Shown: piece by piece, positions 1 to 4,942 of the stretch | Numbering within the stretch: the stretch's first letter is position 1 | How the letters are laid out: each line of letters begins with the position of its first letter | Origin: Actinobacteria bacterium UBA3028 | GTDB taxonomy: Bacteria > Actinomycetota > Actinomycetes > Nanopelagicales > Nanopelagicaceae | Assembly: GCA_002367715.1 (NCBI GenBank) | Contig: DFDL01000016.1 | Span: forward strand, 1-5,978 | Direction of reading: 5' to 3' | DNA: 5,978 bases | Notes under the pieces: model-generated | The model's input: only the letters and a program-made list of their open reading frames with translations | The model's database searches: none | Told to the model about the DNA's origin: nothing | Program-made: the position numbers and the translations under genes

Positions 1-2
1 CA

Positions 3-437
3 GCGATGGCCGGAATGGGAGCAGAGCAACTTGGTCAGCTACCACCTGCAGCATTTGCAGGTATGGGCGCAGATCAAATGAAGGCAATGTTACGTACAAC
101 GATGGCCGAAATGGGAGCAGACCAACTTGGTCAGCTACCACCTGCGGCGATGGCCGGAATGGGAGCGAAACAACTTAAGGGGCTACCATCTGAAGCATTT
201 GCAGGTATGACACCTGAACAGTTGAGAGAACTACCTGCCGCTTCAGTTAAAGCAATGGGAAAGAATGATATTTCATTGCTGCCACCAGAGGCAGTTGCTG
301 GCTTGAAATTATCACAGGCAAAGAAGTGGAGCATAGCTAAACTTCGTGCCTTATCACCTGAAGCGGCAGCGGCCATACCAACAGCCGTGTTTAACGGTCT
401 ACCTGCGGCTAAGAAAGCAGCGCTTCAGAGGTCCTAA
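3..437 (+). CDS. Octapeptide-repeat protein, C-terminal part (5' end outside window)
   Basis: Function not recognised. The frame is open to the left edge, and the codon before the first visible ATG (Ala) continues the repeat, so that ATG is internal and only the C-terminal ~144 residues are seen. After the first Met the protein divides without any gap into 17 complete octads plus a 6-residue tail. Consensus is roughly [AKR]-[GA]-[LM]-x-[PA]-[EA]-[QA]-[LFMV], e.g. AGMGAEQL, GQLPPAAF, AGMTPEQL, RELPAASV, RALSPEAA. Octads alternate in type, giving a 16-residue (48-base) super-repeat that is nearly identical in DNA for the first copies and diverges toward the C-terminus, which is Lys/Ala-rich. 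Hydrophobic residues sit at positions 3 and 8 of each octad, suggesting a solenoid or helical array. It resembles the xxLTxxQI octad repeats of other large bacterial proteins (recall). No catalytic motif, membrane segment or sorting signal is visible. A strong terminator follows. Confidence 0.8.
   Translation, partial: AMAGMGAEQLGQLPPAAFAGMGADQMKAMLRTTMAEMGADQLGQLPPAAMAGMGAKQLKGLPSEAFAGMTPEQLRELPAASVKAMGKNDISLLPPEAVAGLKLSQAKKWSIAKLRALSPEAAAAIPTAVFNGLPAAKKAALQRS
6..233 (+). repeat. 48-base tandem coding repeats (16-residue units)
   Basis: Near-identical DNA recurs at multiples of 48 bases. The block beginning ATGGCCGGAATGGGAGCAGA at 6 returns at 102 (2 units) with few changes, and its first part again at 150 (3 units). 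GCATTTGCAGGTATG at 51 recurs at 195 (3 units). Reading frame is kept throughout. High nucleotide identity in the first copies points to recent duplication or slippage/gene conversion, while later units share only the protein pattern. Confidence 0.8.
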
Positions 438-489
438 AATGGATTAAAGTTTTTGGTCGGATAAAACTTTCCAGAGACTTTATTGTTGT

Positions 490-541
490 AGAAGAGCCGA
501 GAGGGCTTTCGATTAAATCGAGTGCCTTCTTGGCTCTTTTT
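490..541 (+). terminator. Strong intrinsic terminator of the octad-repeat gene
   Basis: A long hairpin pairs AAGAGCC (492-498) with GGCTCTT (532-538). It continues inward through GAGAGGGC (499-506) with GCCTTCTT (524-531, including G-U pairs) and TTCGAT (508-513) with ATCGAG (517-522), with one internal T-T mismatch and a three-base loop (514-516). A run of T (537-541) ends it. It lies about 55 bases after the stop. A weaker AT-rich inverted repeat, AAAGTTTT (446-453) / AAAACTTT (463-470), lies just upstream. Confidence 0.9.
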
Positions 542-609
542 ACGGAATTTATTGGCAGCCATCGGGCCTACTAGCGCACAATACTGAGCTTGGGTTTAAT
601 ACAACACGT

Positions 610-807
610 ATGACTTTTGTTTTTGGCAATATCGGGGCAATTGCAATTAACTCATTCGCCGACTTGACCAGTCAATCTCAGGTGACAAATCCAATAGGCC
701 TAAGTAGCACCAAGGCAAAGCTCATCAAAAAGGTTACTTCCATTAAGCCCAAGTGCCCTAAAGGCTATAAAAGAAGTAACCTTCCAACTTGCTGCCATTG
801 GTCTTAA
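610..807 (+). pseudogene. 65-codon ORF with Lys/Cys-rich C-terminal motif; possible secreted-protein remnant
   Basis: The ORF starts at ATG 610 with a mildly hydrophobic stretch (MTFVFGNIGAIAINSFA). It then runs through a Ser/Thr-rich part to KLIKKVTSIKPKCPKGYKR, followed by a tail ending TCCHWS. The Lys-rich motif resembles a C-terminal signature (KGK.TKKVT..KPKCP.GYKK) that I recall on many secreted or surface proteins of acI-type actinobacteria; there it normally ends the protein, usually after a C.KG element that is missing here. There is no Shine-Dalgarno, and the frame is open upstream to 517, inside the terminator hairpin, so the start is uncertain. I read it as the 3' remnant of a decayed gene. 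A genuine small protein is the alternative. Confidence 0.35.
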
Positions 808-826
808 ACAGACCCCCTGTTGTTAA
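788..826 (+). pseudogene. 3' remnant encoding LAAIGLKQTPCC-stop, paralogous to the DUF805 pseudogene end
   Basis: In a frame different from the overlapping 610-807 ORF, these bases read LAAIGLKQTPCC and TAA. The frame is open back to 704 but has no ATG, GTG or TTG start. The block 793-826 matches 1128-1161 at 30 of 34 positions, ending at the same stop. Three of the four differences fall on third codon positions and are silent, as expected of a once-translated paralogue. Inference: the last codons of a second DUF805-type gene, the rest of which is lost or unrecognisable. Confidence 0.4.
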
Positions 827-956
827 CTTTCACGCTCACTAGTTATATACACCCGCTATAAATAAATTTGCTAAAGCGGTAACAAAAAAGTTATTTGTAT
901 CTAGAATCGGTTAATAGCAACTTTACAAACTAGCTAACGAACGAGCGGTGGCGATA

Positions 957-1161
957 ATGATTGAATCGATAAAGATGACATTAACTAATTATTCGATTTT
1001 AAGGGAAAATCAACAAGATCAGAATTTTGGAAATTCACAGCAAAAATGAGATACAGGGTCTTGAGAATTATTATCATCGTGGGCTTTAGTTACGCATACC
1101 TGGAATGGTGGCAGTAGCTGCCTTCTTTGCCATTGGGCTTAAACAAACCCCAGGTTGTTAA
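957..1161 (+). pseudogene. DUF805-family membrane protein, frameshifted and internally deleted
   Basis: From ATG 957 (GGTGG at 946-950 as a weak ribosome site) the frame reads MIESIKMTLTNY, then shifts. From about 992 the next frame reads FDFKGKSTRSEFWKFT and a hydrophobic stretch (LRIIIIVGFSYAYLEWW), ending at TAG 1115-1117. A third frame, from about 1105, reads VAVAAFFAIGLKQTPGC and TAA. Restoring one T near 992-994 joins the first parts as NYFDFKGKSTRSEFW, the hallmark start of DUF805 (typically MxxAIKxxLxxYxxFxGRxxRSEFW). The final part looks like its last membrane segment and G-T-P-G turn. The family is usually ~110-140 residues with several membrane helices and a central RRLHD-type motif; only ~68 codons remain and that centre is absent. 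DUF805 proteins are small inner-membrane proteins of unknown role. Confidence 0.75.
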
Positions 1162-1176
1162 GTTTTACACACGTTG

Positions 1177-1193
1177 TCTGCATACAGTGCAGA
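1177..1193. repeat. Inverted repeat TCTGCA-N5-TGCAGA upstream of the channel gene
   Basis: Perfect 6-base arms TCTGCA (1177-1182) and TGCAGA (1188-1193) flank TACAG. The repeat lies 19-35 bases before the proposed -10 box, around the expected -35 position, and a second small palindrome AGATAAATCT (1191-1200) overlaps its end. It could be an operator for the following gene, but may equally be chance. Confidence 0.3.
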
Positions 1194-1211
1194 TAAATCT
1201 TGAAAAGAGCG

Positions 1212-1217
1212 TAGAAT
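1212..1217 (+). promoter_or_regulatory. Probable -10 box TAGAAT for a leaderless transcript
   Basis: TAGAAT fits the actinobacterial TAnnnT -10 consensus and ends six bases before the ATG at 1224. Initiation about seven bases downstream would therefore fall on the start codon itself. There is no purine-rich Shine-Dalgarno directly before the ATG, which agrees with leaderless translation, common in actinobacteria. No convincing -35 hexamer is seen at the expected spacing. Confidence 0.45.
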
Positions 1218-1223
1218 CAATAT

Positions 1224-2084
1224 ATGAGTTTTGAAATCAGCGATATTTGGATCACAATTGGCAAAACTGTTGGCCTCTTAATAGGCACATTTATAACAAT
1301 CAAATTAATCAAATTACTTATGAGCAAATCAATCACTCGTATCTTGAAACTTAGAGATTCAATTCAAGAAGAATCAAACTATGACCGAAGAGTTACCCAG
1401 AGAGCTACTACTCTTACGGTTGTATCAGATTATGCGATAACAATCTTCTTCTCAGTCTTGGCATCTCTTATATTCTTGGACATATTTAAAATTAATCTGG
1501 CACCCTTACTTGCTGCTGCAAGCGTTATTGGAGTAGCTATTGGCTTTGGGGCGCAGACACTAGTCAAGGATTTTATTGCTGGAATTTCCAATATGGCTGA
1601 GGATCAATTCGGTGTAGGTGATGTGGTGGATCTAGGCGAAGCAATTGGAGTGGTGGAGTCTGTTACGTTAAAGAGCACAAGGGTTCGCTCTCTTGATGGC
1701 ACGCTCTGGCATATTCCAAATGGTTCAATTGAGAGGGTTGCAAACAAGAGCCAGGAATGGTCACGTATGGTTCTAGATATCAGCGTTGCTTATAAGAGTG
1801 ATTTAAAGAAGGTCGAAAAAACGATTGCCAATATTTTAGAAGAGTTCTCAAAGCTCCCAGAGATCAGAGAATCTCTAATTGATTCTCCAGAACTTTTAGG
1901 TGTAGAACGCCTTGCCGATAGCTCTATTGATTTTAGAGTTATGGCTAGGGTTAAAGCCGGAAAGCAATGGGAGATTGCACGGAAATTACGATTCTTAGTT
2001 AAAGAAAGATTTGATGAAGCCGAAATTGAATTTCCATTCCCTCAGCTAACTATCTGGAGGGGTGAAGCAGAGGGCGGCAATTAA
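1224..2084 (+). CDS. MscS-family small-conductance mechanosensitive channel
   Basis: A 286-residue inner-membrane channel that would open under membrane tension to release solutes during hypo-osmotic shock. Membrane segments are about residues 9-33 (TM1), 66-89 (TM2) and 92-121 (TM3). TM3 has the small-residue pore-helix pattern LLAAASVIGVAIGFGAQTLV followed by KDFIAGISNM. The MscS beta-domain follows: FGVGDVVDLGEAIGVVESV (129-147), STRVRSLDGTLWHIPNGSI (151-169). A C-terminal alpha/beta domain ends in FPFPQLTIW (270-278), matching the family's closing strand. Length matches minimal, E. coli MscS-like members (~286). The start at ATG 1224 is supported by the TAGAAT box placed for a leaderless mRNA; no Shine-Dalgarno is seen. 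The gene is intact, unlike the decayed sequence before it, and may be co-transcribed with the S51 gene 24 bases downstream. Confidence 0.93.
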   Translation: MSFEISDIWITIGKTVGLLIGTFITIKLIKLLMSKSITRILKLRDSIQEESNYDRRVTQRATTLTVVSDYAITIFFSVLASLIFLDIFKINLAPLLAAASVIGVAIGFGAQTLVKDFIAGISNMAEDQFGVGDVVDLGEAIGVVESVTLKSTRVRSLDGTLWHIPNGSIERVANKSQEWSRMVLDISVAYKSDLKKVEKTIANILEEFSKLPEIRESLIDSPELLGVERLADSSIDFRVMARVKAGKQWEIARKLRFLVKERFDEAEIEFPFPQLTIWRGEAEGGN

Positions 2085-2108
2085 AAAATACCACTAGGCT
2101 TCTTGGCA

Positions 2109-2825
2109 ATGAACGGGTCACTGGCGTTAATTGGTTCGGGTGAGTATCTCGAGTCGATGTCGGCTTTTGAAAAATCACTGATAGATGATGGCGTTAAAAA
2201 TGGAAAGAAGCCGCTCTATATTCAGATTCCAACTGCCGCAGGACAAGAGAGCCAAACTCGCCTTAAGTATTGGGAAGATCTGGGTCGTGCGCAGGCAGAG
2301 TTAATCGGAGTCGAGTCAATCTTTTTGCCGATCTTTAATCGCGAAGATGCCAACAATCCTAAATATGCACAGCTAGTTCGAGATAGCGCTCTTATCTATT
2401 TTTCAGGTGGCGATCCACATTATTTAGCGCAATCAATAATTGATACCCCACTCTGGCAGGCGATTGTAGAAAATTGGCAGACAGGTGGCTCACTTGCTGG
2501 GTGCAGCGCCGGAGCTATGGTTTTGAGTTCGGATATTCCAAATTTTCGGTTGAGCAAGAGTGAACCAACAAAGGGATTAAATTTAATTTCAAATGTTCGG
2601 ATAATTCCCCACTTTGATAAATTCTTTAGGTGGATTCCAGAGAGTGCGGCAAATCTATTGCTGCATGTTCCAAGTGATTCAATATTGATTGGGATTGATG
2701 AGCAGACTGCGATTGTTAAGCGCTTTGACTCAGATCATTGGCAAGTTGCCGGAAAGGCAAAGGCCCATATTCTCAAAGGTCTGCCTAAGGCCCAACTGGC
2801 CGAGGGTGAGATTTTAAAGTTTTAA
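2109..2825 (+). CDS. Peptidase family S51 protein (PepE/cyanophycinase-like, glutamine-amidotransferase fold)
   Basis: A 238-residue cytoplasmic hydrolase-like protein. The N-terminus MNGSLALIGSGEYLESM begins the first beta strand. YIQIPTAAGQES (37-48) and IYFSGGDP (96-103) are typical S51 elements. GCSAGAMVLS (131-140) is the nucleophile elbow, with Ser133 as likely catalytic residue. PHFDKF (167-172) supplies the probable His168, and IGIDEQTAIV (194-203) carries a conserved acidic residue. S51 includes Asp-dipeptidase PepE and cyanophycinase. I recall cyanophycinase reports from acI genomes, but the QRGR-type segment I expect in cyanophycinase is not seen, so the substrate is left open. ATG 2109 is preferred over TTG 2103 because it fits the family N-terminus. 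AGG at 2096-2098 could act as a weak ribosome site, or TAGGCT (2095-2100) as a -10 box for a leaderless mRNA. Confidence 0.85.
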   Translation: MNGSLALIGSGEYLESMSAFEKSLIDDGVKNGKKPLYIQIPTAAGQESQTRLKYWEDLGRAQAELIGVESIFLPIFNREDANNPKYAQLVRDSALIYFSGGDPHYLAQSIIDTPLWQAIVENWQTGGSLAGCSAGAMVLSSDIPNFRLSKSEPTKGLNLISNVRIIPHFDKFFRWIPESAANLLLHVPSDSILIGIDEQTAIVKRFDSDHWQVAGKAKAHILKGLPKAQLAEGEILKF

Positions 2826-2946
2826 GGCTTCTCTAAGGATTTGAGCGTGGATTTTCGCAACATTTGGCCCTTTGGGAATAGCAAAACTCAGAAATCTGTT
2901 TATCCTTGTTGATGCTGTTGTATCCCACTAGCTAATAGGAGAAATA
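2826..2946 (+). promoter_or_regulatory. Leader region of the YccA-like gene with Shine-Dalgarno
   Basis: AGGAGA (2937-2942) lies four bases before ATG 2947 and fixes that start; it is the clearest ribosome site in the window. The 121-base gap should also hold the promoter. TATCCT (2901-2906) fits TAnnnT but lacks a clear -35 partner, so the exact promoter is not called. No terminator for the upstream gene is evident. Confidence 0.55.
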
Positions 2947-3735
2947 ATGCAAAGTTCGAACCCAGTTTTCAAACGCGGATATGCCGCTACCGAAAATCGT
3001 GGCGGAACAATCGTTACACCATCGACAGATGAGTTAAATAAACTTTATAACGCACCAGCTGCCTCTGCTACGCAGATGGGCCGGATGACAATTGATGATG
3101 TGGTCTCTCGTACCGCACTTCTCTTTGTAGTCCTAGGTGTTGTCGGAAGTCTTGCTTGGACGTTAAATCTTGGTGGCGCTGCGCTACTAGTTGGCTTTCT
3201 TGGTGCATTTGGCATTGGAATGTATCTGGCAATTTCACAGAAGATAAATCCTGGTCTAACAATTACATATGCCGCCCTCCAAGGATTGGCACTTGGAACT
3301 CTAAGCCATATGTATGAAATGCAATATGACGGAATCGTTTCACAAGCTTTAGTTGCAACGATGGCAGCAATAGCTGGTGTGCTCTGGGCATATAAGAGCA
3401 AGCGAATTCGGGTAACACCAAAGTTCACTCGCGTAATGATGGCGGCGCTACTTGGTTACATCGTTCTTGCACTGGGCTCTTTTGTTGGATCTTTCTTTGG
3501 TCTTGGAAATGGTATGGGACTTTATGGTCTCTCAGGCTTTGGTCCTCTGCTAGCTGTTGGCGGCGTACTACTTGCAACCTTCTTCTTAGTTTTGGATTTT
3601 GATCAGATTGAAAAAATGATCGCAAGTGGAGCGCCACAAGAACAATCATGGCGCGCAGGTTTTGGGCTAATGGTTACGGTCATCTGGCTCTACCTTGAAG
3701 TATTGCGCTTAATCTCGATACTTCGCCGTGGCTAA
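2947..3735 (+). CDS. Bax inhibitor-1/YccA family membrane protein
   Basis: A 262-residue integral membrane protein of the actinobacterial Bax1-I/YccA type. The N-terminus MQSSNPVFKRGY, a conserved S-S-N-P start, and a ~50-residue cytoplasmic tail precede seven predicted helices: about 57-74, 76-95, 102-121, 131-149, 161-186, 194-216 and 236-258. The paired acidic residues at the end of helix 6 (LVLDFDQIE, Asp217 and Asp219) and the acidic WLYLEVLRL in helix 7 (Glu251) match the charged core of BI-1 family channels, where acidic residues gate a Ca2+/H+ leak in characterised members. In E. coli, YccA binds and inhibits the FtsH protease. The role here is inferred from family only. Length and start are normal, with AGGAGA directly upstream. 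Its stop lies 7 bases from the convergent transporter gene. Confidence 0.92.
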   Translation: MQSSNPVFKRGYAATENRGGTIVTPSTDELNKLYNAPAASATQMGRMTIDDVVSRTALLFVVLGVVGSLAWTLNLGGAALLVGFLGAFGIGMYLAISQKINPGLTITYAALQGLALGTLSHMYEMQYDGIVSQALVATMAAIAGVLWAYKSKRIRVTPKFTRVMMAALLGYIVLALGSFVGSFFGLGNGMGLYGLSGFGPLLAVGGVLLATFFLVLDFDQIEKMIASGAPQEQSWRAGFGLMVTVIWLYLEVLRLISILRRG

Positions 3736-3742
3736 GTTCTAA

Positions 3743-4942
3743 TTAGGTCTTGGTTAAATTTCTAGTCTCAGGCATCTTTGCTGACAGCAGCAGTGTTATT
3801 GAAAACACTACTGCTGTTGCTATAAATGCCGGGCGATAAGAGTGCGCATCAACTAACCAGCCAAGCAAGACTGGGCTGATGATATTTCCAAAGTCTCCCG
3901 CCATCTGAAATAGTGCGATAACTCGACCGCCTTTGCCGCCAAAGACATCACCAACAACTGCTGATGAGGCCGTTCCTTCAAAGGCGCCGCCAATTCCAAA
4001 CATGACCATGGCGAGGAAGTAGTACCACCAATGCGTTGAGATGATAATTGTTGCAACGCCGGTTAAGAGTGTGAATGATCCAATCATCAGTGCAAAACGG
4101 CGGCCTCGAAAATCTGAAATTTTTCCGACATAGATAAGTGCAATTCCTTGTACTAGTGCGGCGATTGTGAAGCCAAGTCCCAGAACGGAGTTAGAGGCGC
4201 CAAGGATCTCTTTTGTAAAGAGTGGCAATATCGAATTTCGCAGCCCAAAGATCACCCAGTTTGAGAGAAATGCAATAGCCATTGCAGCTACATATGGATA
4301 GTTTTTAAGCGCATCCTTAAGGAGTACTCGATCTTCTGGATCTTGGATATTCCTAATTGATTTGCCGAGTCGTTTTTCAGATAAAAAAAATGAAGTTACA
4401 AATGATGCGCAGATAAGTGTGAAGGCGTAGGTAAAGAAAGGAACTCGAAGTGAGATTACAGAGAGAATTCCACCAACTGCCGGACCTGCAATTCCACCGA
4501 TTAGAAAGCCGCCATAATACGTTGACTGGGCGCGCCCACGCACATTGTCTTCGACAGAGCGCATCAGTAGCGAGCTTGCAGAGACAGAGAACATCACAGA
4601 ACCAATACCGCCAAGGGCTCTGAAGGTTAAGAGTTGCCAATAACTATTTGCTAACCCAGCGGCAAAAGATGAAACTGCTACTAAAAGTAGTCCAGTTGTC
4701 TGTACTCGACGCTCACCAAATAAATCAATTAATTTTCCGGCTGGTAGGCCCATTGCAAATCTGGCAAGAGCAAAGGCAGAAATAATCGCACCAATTTGGG
4801 CATTATTAACTTCAAATGTCTTTGCAAAGAGCGGTATTGCCGGAATTATCATTCCGTAACCAAGTGCTACAAAGAATGCAACTACTGATAGAACATAGAC
4901 CTCTCGTGGTAGATCTGCGTTAATTTTCCTATTTTTAAGCAA
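3743..4942 (-). CDS. MFS transporter, DHA1-like, 12 helices
   Basis: A 399-residue proton-coupled transporter, probably a drug or metabolite exporter. Twelve hydrophobic segments fall into two six-helix halves, joined by a charged loop near residues 187-212. Motif A in the first half is GKLIDLFGERRVQ (69-81), with a matching copy in the second half, GKISDFRGRR (273-282). Arg108 in FRALGGIGS resembles motif B, and GGIAGPAVGG (149-158) resembles the antiporter motif C. Substrate is unknown. The only start fitting the family N-terminus is TTG at 4942-4940, overlapping the last 8 bases of the upstream EmrB-type gene. An AGGCGAGG stretch just upstream in that gene gives a ribosome site, so translation is probably coupled. 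The next ATG (residue 31) would remove most of helix 1. Confidence 0.88.
   Translation of the reverse strand: MLKNRKINADLPREVYVLSVVAFFVALGYGMIIPAIPLFAKTFEVNNAQIGAIISAFALARFAMGLPAGKLIDLFGERRVQTTGLLLVAVSSFAAGLANSYWQLLTFRALGGIGSVMFSVSASSLLMRSVEDNVRGRAQSTYYGGFLIGGIAGPAVGGILSVISLRVPFFTYAFTLICASFVTSFFLSEKRLGKSIRNIQDPEDRVLLKDALKNYPYVAAMAIAFLSNWVIFGLRNSILPLFTKEILGASNSVLGLGFTIAALVQGIALIYVGKISDFRGRRFALMIGSFTLLTGVATIIISTHWWYYFLAMVMFGIGGAFEGTASSAVVGDVFGGKGGRVIALFQMAGDFGNIISPVLLGWLVDAHSYRPAFIATAVVFSITLLLSAKMPETRNLTKT
3784..3817. repeat. Strong inverted repeat inside the 3' end of the DHA1-like gene
   Basis: ACAGCAGCAGTGTT (3784-3797) pairs with AACACTACTGCTGT (3804-3817) at 13 of 14 positions around the loop ATTGAA. 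It encodes part of the last helix (residues 376-387). It lies just past the stop of the convergent YccA-like gene (49 bases), where that transcript must end. There is no T-run on either strand, so it is not a standard intrinsic terminator; it could be a 3' stabilising or pausing hairpin, or chance from CAG/CTG-rich codons. Confidence 0.5.

Larger units (their letters stand above)
542..1223. other. Gene-decay zone without an intact gene
   Basis: About 680 bases between the terminator and the mscS-type gene hold no ORF of normal length with a recognisable full domain. What can be read are coding remnants: a 65-codon ORF ending in a Lys/Cys motif (610-807), a short 3' remnant (788-826) and a DUF805 pseudogene (957-1161), listed separately. 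Bases 834-956 are AT-rich, with small inverted repeats (CCGCT 853-857 / AGCGG 875-879; TAAC 880-883 / GTTA 890-893) and -10-like boxes (TATATA 844-849, TAGAAT 902-907). These could be the old promoter of the DUF805 gene, but nothing decides it. No tRNA, riboswitch or mobile-element end was recognised. Confidence 0.6.

Noticed and set aside
6..233. CRISPR-like array because of 48-base periodicity
   Set aside because: Repeats are contiguous and in frame, with no unique spacers, and encode a regular octapeptide pattern.
131..376. Minus-strand 81-codon ORF across the octad-repeat gene
   Set aside because: Antisense shadow of a repetitive coding sequence; no independent motif or start signal.
800..814. 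Small hairpin GGTCT/AGACC as a terminator or RNA element
   Set aside because: The related copy at 1135 does not keep the same pairing by compensatory changes, whereas its differences are mostly silent codon changes, so a coding origin explains it better. No T-run follows.
1046..1117. Small hydrophobic ORF MRYRVLRIIIIVGFSYAYLEWW with an ATGA overlap to the 957-1049 ORF, resembling coupled small membrane peptides
   Set aside because: The frame is open upstream of the ATG and reads a DUF805 motif there (FDFKGKSTRSEFW), so the ATG is internal to a broken gene and the overlap is a by-product of a frameshift.
3045..3649. Minus-strand ORFs of 64-127 codons opposite the YccA-like gene
   Set aside because: They lie wholly within a well-supported membrane protein gene, lack domain features and ribosome sites, and have composition expected of antisense shadows.
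4377..4640. 87-codon minus-strand ORF in another frame inside the DHA1-like gene
   Set aside because: Overlaps a complete 12-helix transporter on the same strand and shows no family features.
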